From NCBI GenBank assembly GCA_964460485.1, contig CAYWRY010000121.1, positions 1-12,581 of the forward strand: a stretch of DNA of 12,581 nt, in the 5' to 3' direction. How positions within the stretch are numbered: position 1 is the stretch's first letter; each line of letters opens with the position of its first letter. Below, piece after piece: positions 1-7,257 of the stretch. This DNA comes from VGRF01 sp964460485 (lineage in GTDB: Bacteria > Myxococcota_A > UBA9160 > UBA6930). The notes under the pieces are model-generated. The model made no database searches and was not told the origin of the DNA. It saw only the letters and a list, made by a program, of their open reading frames with translations. A program made the position numbers and the translations under genes.

Positions 1-421
1 GCGTGGCGAGGCGGCCGGCCACCTCGCTCATCGGCGCGAGCACGGGGAACGAGCCATCGGGGTTGCGGATCGTCTCGTAGGCGATGCCGATCACGCCGCT
101 GTCGCAGAGCTGCCGCGCGAGCTCGCCGGCGGCCGCGAGGTGCAGGTAGGTAAACAGCGTCTGCCCACCGCGGAGGCGCTTCACCTCCGTCGGATTCGGC
201 TCCTTCACCTTGACCACGAGGGGTGCCGACCACGCCTCGTCGGCGGAGCCCAGCTTCGCGCCGGCAGCCTGATACGTCGCGTCGGCGAAGCCGCTGCCGA
301 GGCCGGCGCCCCGCTCGATCACGATCTCGTGGCCGTCCTCCACCAAGATCTTCGCGCCGTCGGGCGTCATCCCGACGCGGAACTCCATGTCCTTCGTCTC
401 GCGGGGCACTCCGATTCTCAT
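1..421 (-). CDS. ald: Alanine dehydrogenase, N-terminal part (cut by window edge)
   Basis: NAD-dependent alanine dehydrogenase, which interconverts L-alanine and pyruvate plus ammonia in the cytoplasm. Only the first 140 codons are visible; the family is about 370 residues, so the NAD-binding Rossmann half lies outside the window. The protein opens MRIGVPRETKDMEFRVGMTP, the classic Ald/PntA-type start. Arg15, Lys73 (in KVKEP) and His94 (in FTYLHL) match the family's substrate-binding and catalytic positions, and PMSEVAGR is visible near the edge. The ATG is preceded by GGAGAG three bases upstream, which fixes the start. It lies 141 bases after the sat stop in the same direction, so it could be co-transcribed or have its own promoter. 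The PntA transhydrogenase subunit and lysine-pathway relatives share this fold, but the FTYLHLA and SEVAGR motifs favour Ald. Confidence 0.92.
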   Translation of the reverse strand, partial: MRIGVPRETKDMEFRVGMTPDGAKILVEDGHEIVIERGAGLGSGFADATYQAAGAKLGSADEAWSAPLVVKVKEPNPTEVKRLRGGQTLFTYLHLAAAGELARQLCDSGVIGIAYETIRNPDGSFPVLAPMSEVAGRLAT

Positions 422-469
422 CGACTCTCCGTTCTTTGCGACGCTCCGCTCGGCTTCGCCTCGCTGCGG

Positions 470-502
470 GCCGGCTGCGCCGCCGGAGCGGCGCTGGCCG
501 GC
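470..502. other. Strong GC hairpin between sat and ald
   Basis: GCCGGC (470-475) pairs with GCCGGC (497-502). Inside it GCGCCGC (477-483) pairs perfectly with GCGGCGC (488-494) around a CGGA loop, with only a T / TG internal bulge between the two helices. That gives 13 base pairs of nearly pure G/C. No T-tract follows on either strand, so it is not a textbook intrinsic terminator. It could be a partial terminator or RNA-stability element that sets sat versus ald expression, or a REP-like intergenic repeat. The bases are seen directly; the function is inferred. Confidence 0.5.
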
Positions 503-562
503 TTGCGCCTGCCGAGCCGCGGTGGGTCGTTGGATTGGTCTCCTAGCTCGTCGCGCCTGCCT

Positions 563-1822
563 TCAGGCCTGCTGGTACGCGCTGATCAGGATGTCCGAGA
601 TCTCCGGGCGGATGATGCGCGGGTCCGGACGCTCGCCGGAGCGCAGCTGCTCGCGCAGCTTGGTGCCGCTGATCGAATAGGGCTTCTCGTTCGGATGGTT
701 CTCGGTGAGGTCGACGCGGCCCAGCGAGTCGTAGAAGGCGGCGAAGCCGATCTTCACGGGCTGAAGGTGCAACTCGCCGGGCAGCTTCTCGAACACCTCC
801 TGGGCGTCGAAGTCGCCCCAGATCGGCGTGCCGTCGTCGTAGGGCGCGTCCGCGTGCTTGCGGCCGATCACCAGATGGCTGAAACCGTAGTTCTGGCGGT
901 AGACGGCGTGCATGATCGCCTCGCTCGGGCCGCCGTAGAACATCTTGATGTCGAGGCCGATCAGCTCGAACACCTCGGAGATGTCCCAGCCCGCCCTGCG
1001 CCAGATCGCCTCGTCCTTGTCGCCCTGCCCGAGCAGCTTCTTGGCGTGCAGCTCGCGGTAGCAGCGCATGCGCATCACCGCCGGAACGTCGTCGCCCTTC
1101 AGCTCGCCGACCAGCGGGTTCAGCACCACGCCCGTGTAGAAGCCGGCGGCGGTGAGGCGCTCGGCGCCGCACACCAGCGCGTACTCGTGGGCGCGATGCA
1201 GGGGGTTGCGCGTCTGGAAGGCCAGCGCGCGTTCCCACTTCTTGTCGCGGATGAAGGCGCGCGTCATGCGCGGCGACAGCATGAACTCCGCGTACTCGGG
1301 GTGCTTCACCTGGGGCAGCACGCGCAGGTCGCCGCCGAGCAGGTGGCTGCGGGCGTCGTCGGTGGCGATGCGCGCGCCCGGATGGTCGATGCGCTTCGTG
1401 CGGTAGACGCGCTCCACGTAGTACGCCTTGTCCCAGGCGAACACGTCCGGCGACGAGACGATGCCGATCAGCTCGCCCGTCTCGTTGCGCGCGGCCACCG
1501 CGCGCGCGCCCTTGGCCGCGCTCGCCTCGGCGTCGCTGAGCGGCAGCGCGAGCGGGATGCCCCACGCGTACTTCTTGCCGCGCGACACCACGACCTGCTC
1601 GTCCAGCACGCGCTGGTACGCGTCGCGGCGCATGGGGCCCTCGAGCGGGGAGAGCGCACCGTCGCCGATGCGGTAGAGCGTCGCGAGGTCGGCTTTCGTC
1701 ACCGTGACCGAGGGAAGCTCCTTCGCCTCCCTCTCGAGCTCCCGCCGCTGCGGAAGCGGAACGGTGCGGTCCACCAGCTCCTCGAGCCCGCCGTGAACCG
1801 GCACCAAGTCCTGCTGCGTCAT
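563..1822 (-). CDS. sat: ATP sulfurylase (sulfate adenylyltransferase)
   Basis: Cytoplasmic enzyme that forms adenosine 5'-phosphosulfate and pyrophosphate from ATP and sulfate, the entry step of sulfate activation. The 419-residue length is normal for the single-chain Sat family, which is unrelated to CysN/CysD. An N-terminal PUA-like domain (about 1-165) is followed by the nucleotidyltransferase domain. The active-site motif QTRNPLHRAHE is at 203-213, with the HxxH pair at His209 and His212. The ISGTKLRE motif is at 384-391. The usual GRDHAG motif reads GRKHAD here (320-325). The ATG at 1822 is preceded by the strong ribosome binding site AAGGAAGGA (complement of 1831-1839). It starts 55 bases after the lipoprotein gene and is followed by ald, in a row headed by an Rrf2 regulator. 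An assimilatory role is likely, because no aprAB or dsr genes are visible, but the direction in vivo cannot be read from sequence. Confidence 0.96.
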   Translation of the reverse strand: MTQQDLVPVHGGLEELVDRTVPLPQRRELEREAKELPSVTVTKADLATLYRIGDGALSPLEGPMRRDAYQRVLDEQVVVSRGKKYAWGIPLALPLSDAEASAAKGARAVAARNETGELIGIVSSPDVFAWDKAYYVERVYRTKRIDHPGARIATDDARSHLLGGDLRVLPQVKHPEYAEFMLSPRMTRAFIRDKKWERALAFQTRNPLHRAHEYALVCGAERLTAAGFYTGVVLNPLVGELKGDDVPAVMRMRCYRELHAKKLLGQGDKDEAIWRRAGWDISEVFELIGLDIKMFYGGPSEAIMHAVYRQNYGFSHLVIGRKHADAPYDDGTPIWGDFDAQEVFEKLPGELHLQPVKIGFAAFYDSLGRVDLTENHPNEKPYSISGTKLREQLRSGERPDPRIIRPEISDILISAYQQA

Positions 1823-1877
1823 CTCGACTGTCCTTCCTTCGTTGCTGCAAAACGCGAACTCGCGTGCCGGCGCGCGC

Positions 1878-2933
1878 TCACCAGGTCGTACGGTGCGGCT
1901 TGTCGTCGAAGTCCAGCTTGCGGTCCTTGCCGCCTGCGAACGGGCGAATCATCAGGTCGGTCTCGTAGGGTTTGCCCTCGTAGTAGCCGGTGAAGAGCAG
2001 CCACTTCCCGTCCCGCGACAGCGCCGGCTCGACCTCCTGCATCGCCCCACCCGCCACGTACTGCTTGCCGCTGCCGTCGGGCCTCACCTTGAAGATCTTC
2101 CAGCCCTTCGCCGTGCGCGCGCTGTAGACGATCCACTTGCCGTCGGGCGTGAAGACGGGGGAGCGCCCGTTCGCGAGGTATTTCGTTGGGCCCGGCGCGA
2201 GGGGATCGATCGCGACGATCTCGTCGAGGCCGCTCTTGCCGCGCTGCTGATAGGCGAGCAGCGAGCCCGCCGGCGACCACGCCGGCGCCGTGTCGAGGGG
2301 GCCGGGCGTGACGGCGCGCGGCGTGCCGCCCGGAATCCGCACGAAGATGCGCATGCCGCCCGCCGTGCCCTGGGCCGTGCTCTGCAGCGGCGTGCCGGCA
2401 GCCCAGGCGATCTCGCCGTTGGGGCCGTAACAACCGTCCAGCACCGTGTCCTCGCCGTGGGTGAGCTGGGTGACCGCGTCGCTCGCGCGCCTCCACTCGA
2501 AGAGCTGCGGGCCACCCGCGCGCTCGGACAGGAAGAGCAACCGCTGATGATCCGCCGACCAGGCGAGCGGGCGATCGCCCTTCGCTGCGAACTCGGCGTC
2601 GACCGTGCGCTCGTCGGGCAGGGTGTAGAGCGCCATGCGCGACATCAGGTCGATGCCGGCATTCTCCATGGCGCGCGCCTCGAAGGTCTCGCGCACCGCC
2701 TCGACCGAGCCGGGCGCGGGGCGCGCGCGCTTCACCTCCCTCGCCTTCTCGCGTGCGCGCTCCTCGAGGCGCGCGTCGATCTGCTTCTGCACCTTCTCGA
2801 GCTCGTCGCTCTTGCGGTAGGTGAGCGCGACCGGGTCTGCGGGCAGAGACTCGACGTGGAACGAGCCGCCGGTCCCGCCGCCCGCACAGGCGAGGCCGGC
2901 AGCGGCGAACAGGCAGAGCAGCGGGCGATTCAT
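1878..2933 (-). CDS. PD40/TolB-like beta-propeller lipoprotein
   Basis: Predicted exported lipoprotein of 351 residues. The N-terminus has a short hydrophobic signal (about 4-15) ending in GLAC, with Cys16 as the likely lipidated residue; the lipobox is imperfect because Gly sits at -3. Residues 38-90 are highly charged and probably helical. After that come PD40-type propeller blades with the WSPDG-like signature: AWSADHQRLLFLSE (about 124), AWSPAGSLLAYQQ (about 218), VFTPDGKWIVYSA (about 260) and ALSRDGKWLLFTG (about 304). Such blades occur in TolB and in periplasmic or outer-membrane scaffold proteins. The ATG overlaps the stop of the JAMM gene (ATGA), which suggests translational coupling. 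It is too short, and lacks the N-terminal domain, to be TolB itself. What it binds is unknown; the link to sulfur metabolism rests on position only. Confidence 0.8.
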   Translation of the reverse strand: MNRPLLCLFAAAGLACAGGGTGGSFHVESLPADPVALTYRKSDELEKVQKQIDARLEERAREKAREVKRARPAPGSVEAVRETFEARAMENAGIDLMSRMALYTLPDERTVDAEFAAKGDRPLAWSADHQRLLFLSERAGGPQLFEWRRASDAVTQLTHGEDTVLDGCYGPNGEIAWAAGTPLQSTAQGTAGGMRIFVRIPGGTPRAVTPGPLDTAPAWSPAGSLLAYQQRGKSGLDEIVAIDPLAPGPTKYLANGRSPVFTPDGKWIVYSARTAKGWKIFKVRPDGSGKQYVAGGAMQEVEPALSRDGKWLLFTGYYEGKPYETDLMIRPFAGGKDRKLDFDDKPHRTTW

Positions 2934-3436
2934 TCGGGGGCCTCCGCGAGCAGCACGCGTCCGGCGAAGCCGGCGGGCGAGTCGTCGGGCGCGAACGCGG
3001 CGACCTCCTTGACCAGCCCCTCCAGCACCGAGACGACGATGTGGTGGACGCCCGGGAACGGGAAGCCCGTGGCAGTCGCAAACTCCTGGTCGAGCGTCGA
3101 GAAGTAGGGGCCGGCGTCCGCGTGCGAGTGGTAGACGCCCGTCACGACCCACCCCTCGGCGTCCGCGTAGCGCTGCGCATCGAGCACGTCGGCCTCGTTC
3201 ATGTGGAACGCCTCCCTGCCGTCGCGGGGGTAGGCCTTCGGGTCTTGGCGATGTAGGCGGGTCATCTCGTTCCTGCAGCGCACCACGCGCTCGAAGCTTC
3301 CCGGCCGATGCCCGAGCACGAGTCCGCAGCATTCCTCGGGATGGGTCTCGCGCGCATGCTCGTGGAGCTCGGCGAGGACCCGCGCGGGCACCGCCAACGG
3401 GACCGCGTCGCGGTCCGCGAAGATGCGCTCCCTCAC
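2930..3436 (-). CDS. JAMM/MPN (M67 family) zinc metalloprotease-like protein
   Basis: Protein of 168 residues with a complete JAMM zinc site. Glu35 lies in PEECCGLVLG, and HSH at 103-105 is followed after seven residues by Ser113 and Asp116, giving the pattern H-S-H-x7-S-x2-D. Bacterial stand-alone JAMM proteins of this size (Mec of mycobacteria, QbsD and relatives) cleave the C-terminus of ubiquitin-like sulfur-carrier proteins or the cysteine attached to them. Placement between an Rrf2 regulator and sat fits such a role in cysteine or thio-compound synthesis, but no sulfur-carrier (ThiS/MoaD-like) or ThiF/MoeB gene is visible. The start is a GTG at 3436 with only a weak purine-rich stretch upstream. 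It lies 105 bases after rrf2 and overlaps the next gene by four bases. The protease call is firm at motif level; the substrate is inferred. Confidence 0.85.
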   Translation of the reverse strand: MRERIFADRDAVPLAVPARVLAELHEHARETHPEECCGLVLGHRPGSFERVVRCRNEMTRLHRQDPKAYPRDGREAFHMNEADVLDAQRYADAEGWVVTGVYHSHADAGPYFSTLDQEFATATGFPFPGVHHIVVSVLEGLVKEVAAFAPDDSPAGFAGRVLLAEAPE

Positions 3437-3541
3437 GGCTCTGCGACCTCGCCTCGGGTAAGTGGGCGCGCAGTCTACGGAATGCGGCCCGCGGCGGGAG
3501 TCCGGGCGACGGGATTTCTGGCGCTGCGGGCAGCGGCCGGC

Positions 3542-3994
3542 TCAGATCACGTAATCCGGGGCGTCCGCTTCGGGGCGCTTCACGTTGGCGAGCGCGGCGC
3601 GCTGGCAGAGCTGCTCCAGCGTGCGCGCCTCGAACACCTGCTCGATCTCGCTCGCCAGCTGGCGCCACAGGAAGCTCGGTCGATGCGCCGAGCGCCGTTC
3701 TCGCGGAAGCGGCCCGAGCGCGAGGTCGGCGGCCAGTGGCCCCTCGACCGCTTCGAGGATGTCGCGGAGCGTGATCTCGCTCGCTGGGCGCGCGAGCACG
3801 TAGCCGCCGCCGGGCCCGCGCTTGCCGCGCACGAGCTCGGCCTTGCGCAGGCGCTGGAAGATCTGCTCGAGGAAGCGCTCGGGGATGCGCTGCCGCTCGC
3901 CGATGACGCGCACCTGCACCGGCGCGCGCGAGCCGCCGTAGGCCAAGTCGAACATTCCGCAGATCGCGTACTGAGCCTGCTGGGAGAGGCGCAT
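3542..3994 (-). CDS. Rrf2-family transcriptional regulator
   Basis: Winged-helix DNA-binding protein of 150 residues. The start MRLSQQAQYAI matches the family opening. The recognition region and wing are at about 37-69, ending in the typical VRGKRGPGGGYVLAR. The IscR/NsrR/RsrR-type three-cysteine cluster expected around residues 90-105 is absent: the only cysteines are Cys12 and Cys130. It is therefore more like CymR, the Rrf2 regulator of cysteine metabolism in Firmicutes, than an Fe-S sensor. It heads a minus-strand run ending in sat and ald, so control of sulfur assimilation is a reasonable inference. The open frame continues upstream of 3994, but that part shows no family similarity, so I chose the ATG at 3994. 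That ATG has no clear Shine-Dalgarno sequence. A perfect 12-base palindrome at 4023-4034 lies just upstream and may be its operator. Confidence 0.9.
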   Translation of the reverse strand: MRLSQQAQYAICGMFDLAYGGSRAPVQVRVIGERQRIPERFLEQIFQRLRKAELVRGKRGPGGGYVLARPASEITLRDILEAVEGPLAADLALGPLPRERRSAHRPSFLWRQLASEIEQVFEARTLEQLCQRAALANVKRPEADAPDYVI

Positions 3995-4022
3995 AGGCGC
4001 GCAGCATGGCAGCTGTACTGGG

Positions 4023-4034
4023 CTCCGCGCGGAG
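4023..4034. promoter_or_regulatory. Perfect palindrome upstream of the Rrf2 gene (candidate operator)
   Basis: CTCCGCGCGGAG is a perfect 12-base palindrome whose near edge lies 28 bases upstream of the regulator's start codon, in the 221-base divergent region (3995-4215) shared with the helicase gene. Rrf2 proteins are dimers, commonly autoregulate, and bind dyads at this kind of distance. The sequence does not resemble the known IscR or CymR sites, and short G/C palindromes occur by chance in such DNA. The symmetry is observed; the role is inferred. Confidence 0.35.
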
Positions 4035-4117
4035 AAAACGCGCACGGCTTGCGGATGCGAGCGTCGCGCAAAAGCTCGCGCCTTCGCGCGTCGTCCTTCA
4101 CGCAGGGGGTGCATCGC

Positions 4118-4137
4118 ATCGCACATCCCGTTGCGAT
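4118..4137. promoter_or_regulatory. Inverted repeat in the rrf2/helicase divergent region
   Basis: ATCGCA (4118-4123) and TGCGAT (4132-4137) form an inverted repeat with an 8-base spacer; another ATCGCA copy sits at 4113-4118. It is more A/T-rich than its surroundings and lies about 80 bases upstream of the helicase start and 125 bases upstream of the regulator start. It could be a second protein-binding site. No convincing -35/-10 pair was found for either gene. Confidence 0.25.
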
Positions 4138-4215
4138 CACCTAGCTTGGCGCTCCCCCAGGTCCCCACCGCGTTTCTGGTTCGCCGCGCCCTCCTGCGCG
4201 GCTCCGGAGTACGTC

Positions 4216-7200
4216 ATGGGCGCGTTCGGCAGCGCGGACCCCGCGCGCGCGCAGGGGCTGGCGGCGTTCCTCGCGTCGGTGGGCGCGGACGAGGAGCTCT
4301 CGCGCGCGCTGCGCCACGCGAGTGCGCTGCCCGCGGAGCCGGCCGGGCGGGTCTCGCTCGAAGCGTTGCCCGAGGCGTCGCGCGGGGTGGCGCGGGCGCG
4401 GGGCATCGCTGCGCTCTACCCGCACCAGGCCCGCGCGCTGGCCGAGCTGCACGCGGGGCGCGACGTCGTGCTCGCGACGCCGACCGCCAGCGGCAAGTCG
4501 CTCGTCTACGCCCTGCCCGCGCTCGAGGCGGCGCTCGCGGATCCGAGCGCCCATGCTCTTTTCCTCTTCCCGCTGAAGGCGCTGGAGCAGGACCAGGCGA
4601 AGAAGCTCGCCGCGGACGCGACCGCGCTCGGGCTCCCGCCGCAGCGCACGGTCGCGGTCTACGACGGCGACACGCCGCCGGGGCTGCGGGCGAAGATCCG
4701 ACGCGATCCACCGAACGTGATCGTGACGACGCCCGACATGCTCCACCTCGGGCTGCTGCCCCACCACGCGAGCTGGGAGCGCTTCTTCCGCGGGCTCTCG
4801 CTGGTGGTGGTGGACGAGCTGCACACCTATCGCGGCCTGTTCGGCTCCCACGTGGCGCAGGTGCTGCGGCGCCTCGACCGCGTGTGCGCGTTCCACGCTG
4901 CGCGCCCGCGCTTCGTGTGCGCGTCCGCCACCGTCGCGAACCCCGGCGAGCTGGCACAGCTCGTCACGGGCCGCGCGCCGACGGTGGTGTTTGCGGACGG
5001 CGCGCCGCGCACGCGGCGCGAGCTGCTGCTGTTCAATCCGGTGGGCACGTCCCCCTACACCGCCGCCGCGCGCTTGTTCCGCCACGCCCTGAGCAGCGGA
5101 CTGCGCACGATCGCGTTTACCAAGGCGCGGCGCGTGACCGAGCTGATGCACCAGTGGATCGCCGCCGCCGAGCCCGCGCTCGCGCCGCGCATCAGCTCCT
5201 ACCGCGCGGGCTTCCTGCCGGAGGAGCGGCGCGAGATCGAGCGCCGGCTGTTCACGGGCGAGCTCGCGGGCGTGATCTCCACCTCCGCGCTCGAGTTGGG
5301 CATCGACGTGGGCGGACTCGATGTGTGCATCCTCGTCGGCTATCCGGGCAGCCAGATCGCGACCTGGCAGCGCGCCGGGCGCGTAGGCCGCGCCGGCGAC
5401 GCCGCGATCGCGCTGGTCGCGCAGCCCGACGCGCTCGACCAGTTCCTGGTGGCGCACCCGGAGCAGCTGCTCGGCGGCGCCTTCGAGCACGCAGTGCTCG
5501 ACCCGGAGAACGCGGACCTGCTCGCGGCGCACCTGCCCTGCGCCGCCGCCGAGGTTCCCCTGCGCGAAGGCGAGCCCTGGCTCGCGCGGCCGGCGGTGCG
5601 GGCCGCCGCGGATGCTGCCGAGCGCGCCGGCGAGCTCTTGCGCAGCGAGTCGGGGCGCGAGTGGTTCGCGGCGCGGCGAAGCCCGCACCGCCTGCTGAGC
5701 CTGCGCGCGACCGGCGCGAGCTACACGATCCAGCTCGCCAGCTCGGACGCAGCGTTCGAGCAGAGCGCCGAGGTGGACGACGATTTCCTGAGTGATCGAC
5801 CTCCGAAGCGTCGCGCACGGCGGGGAGGTCGGCCGCGTGTCATCGGCTCGATCGGCGCGGGCAACGTGATGAGCGAGTGCCATCCCGGCGCGATCTACCT
5901 GCACCACGGACGCCAGTACCGCGTCGTGCGCCTCGACCTCGAGCAGCGCCGGGTCGACGTCGAGCTCGTCGAGGCCGCCTACTTCACGAAGGCGCTCGGC
6001 GAGAAGGAGACGGAGATCCTGTCGCGCGCGCGCCAGCGTCCCGCCGGCGCGTTCCTGCTGGTCGAGGGCCGCGTGAGGGTGACCTCGCGCATCGTCGGCT
6101 ACGAGCGGCGCCGCGTGCGCGGGCAGGAGCTGCTCGGGACCGAGACGCTCGTGCTCCCGCCCAGCTCTTACGAGACGAACGCGCTCTGGCTCGAGCTGCC
6201 CGACGAGATCCCGCAGGCGCTCGCGGCGAACGGGCGCAACCCGATGGGCTCGCTGCACGCCGTCGAGCACGCAGCGCTCGCGCTCGTGCCGCTGTTCGCG
6301 CTCTGCGATCGCTTCGACCTCGCGGGCATCACCTACAAGCTCCACCCGCAGCTCGGTCGCGCCGCGATCTTCCTGTACGACGCCCACCAGGGCGGTATCG
6401 GTCTCGTGCACAGCGTCTACGAGCGCATCGAGACGCTGCTCGAGACCACGCTCGCGCGGCTGCGCGAGTGCGAGTGCGCCGAGGGCTGCCCGGCCTGCGT
6501 GCACTCGCCACGCTGCAGCAACGGCAACCGCCCGATCGACAAGGCCGGCGCGCAGGAGGCGCTCGGGCTGCTGCTCGGTCGCGAGATCCTGCCGCCGGCG
6601 CCCGCGCCGCTGCGCCTCGAAGCCGTCGCGGCGGCGGAGGAAGCGGCGCGTGCGGAAGCGGAGTCCGCGCTGCGCGTCGTGTGCTTCGACCTCGAGACGC
6701 AGCGCAGCGCCGAGGAGGTGGGCGGCTGGCACAACGCGCACCTGATGCGCGTCGCCTGCGCGGTCGCCTGGGACGGCGCGGAGCGCGAGTTCTTTACCTA
6801 CCGCGAGCACCAGGTGGACGCGCTGCTGGCCAAGCTCGCCGAAGCCGATCTCGTGATCGGCTTCAACGCCCACCGCTTCGACTACCGCGTGCTGCGCGGC
6901 TACGCGGCGCGGGATCTCTCACGCCTGCCGACGTTCGACCTGCTCGACGCCATCCACGAACGCCTCGGCTTCCGCCTGCCGCTCGGGCACCTGGGCGAGG
7001 AGACGCTCGGCATCGCGAAATCGGCCGACGGCCTGCAATCCCTGCAGTGGTTCAAAGAGGGCCGCCACGACGAGATCGAGCGCTACTGCCGGCAGGACGT
7101 GGCCATCCTGCGCGACCTCTTCGCCTTCGCTTCTCGCCACGGCCACCTGCTCTTCCGCGCGCGAAACGGCGAGCGCGTGCGGCTGCCGCTCAAGCTGTCG

Positions 7201-7257
7201 GTGAGCGAGATCGTGGACCGCGAGCGCAAGCGGGACGCGCAGCGGCGGATGCACTGA
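4216..7257 (+). CDS. mrfA: MrfA/YprA-like DUF1998 helicase fused to a DEDDy 3'-5' exonuclease domain
   Basis: A 1013-residue fusion. The N-terminal part is a superfamily 2 helicase with Walker A TPTASGKS (88-95), a DELH box (200-203), SAT (237-239) and motif VI QRAGRVGR (385-392). It is followed by the DUF1998 region with a cysteine cluster at 752, 754, 758, 761 and 767 (CECAEGCPACVHSPRC), a likely metal site typical of YprA/MrfA. The C-terminal part (about 818-1000) is an RNase H-like exonuclease of the DnaQ/RNase_H_2 type: Asp825 and Glu827 in FDLET, Asp889 in GFNAHRFDYRVL, and Tyr957 and Asp961 in YCRQD, so all DEDDy residues are present. In B. subtilis MrfA helicase and MrfB exonuclease are separate proteins that together repair mitomycin C damage; here both activities are in one chain. 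The ATG at 4216 has GGAG (4206-4209) six bases upstream; the open frame back to 4006 lacks similarity. A mixed-charge insertion lies at about 512-541. The repair role is inferred from the family. Confidence 0.9.
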   Translation: MGAFGSADPARAQGLAAFLASVGADEELSRALRHASALPAEPAGRVSLEALPEASRGVARARGIAALYPHQARALAELHAGRDVVLATPTASGKSLVYALPALEAALADPSAHALFLFPLKALEQDQAKKLAADATALGLPPQRTVAVYDGDTPPGLRAKIRRDPPNVIVTTPDMLHLGLLPHHASWERFFRGLSLVVVDELHTYRGLFGSHVAQVLRRLDRVCAFHAARPRFVCASATVANPGELAQLVTGRAPTVVFADGAPRTRRELLLFNPVGTSPYTAAARLFRHALSSGLRTIAFTKARRVTELMHQWIAAAEPALAPRISSYRAGFLPEERREIERRLFTGELAGVISTSALELGIDVGGLDVCILVGYPGSQIATWQRAGRVGRAGDAAIALVAQPDALDQFLVAHPEQLLGGAFEHAVLDPENADLLAAHLPCAAAEVPLREGEPWLARPAVRAAADAAERAGELLRSESGREWFAARRSPHRLLSLRATGASYTIQLASSDAAFEQSAEVDDDFLSDRPPKRRARRGGRPRVIGSIGAGNVMSECHPGAIYLHHGRQYRVVRLDLEQRRVDVELVEAAYFTKALGEKETEILSRARQRPAGAFLLVEGRVRVTSRIVGYERRRVRGQELLGTETLVLPPSSYETNALWLELPDEIPQALAANGRNPMGSLHAVEHAALALVPLFALCDRFDLAGITYKLHPQLGRAAIFLYDAHQGGIGLVHSVYERIETLLETTLARLRECECAEGCPACVHSPRCSNGNRPIDKAGAQEALGLLLGREILPPAPAPLRLEAVAAAEEAARAEAESALRVVCFDLETQRSAEEVGGWHNAHLMRVACAVAWDGAEREFFTYREHQVDALLAKLAEADLVIGFNAHRFDYRVLRGYAARDLSRLPTFDLLDAIHERLGFRLPLGHLGEETLGIAKSADGLQSLQWFKEGRHDEIERYCRQDVAILRDLFAFASRHGHLLFRARNGERVRLPLKLSVSEIVDRERKRDAQRRMH

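Noticed and set aside
1849..1865. Small stem (ACGCG/CGCGT) followed by TTTT between the lipoprotein gene and sat on the minus strand
   Set aside because: The five-pair stem and four T residues are marginal, and sat follows with a strong ribosome binding site. Chance is likely.
140..1993. Plus-strand open frame across ald and sat
   Set aside because: Shadow frame opposite two recognisable enzymes; no domain and no ribosome binding site.
4006..4215. N-terminal extension of the helicase by 70 residues
   Set aside because: The extension is low-complexity and has no ribosome binding site. The ATG at 4216 has GGAG at ideal spacing.
4141..6873. Very long open frame on the minus strand opposite the helicase
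   Set aside because: Its composition (Arg, Ala, Gly, His-rich without domains) is what the reverse of G/C-biased codons yields. The plus strand carries a complete set of helicase motifs.
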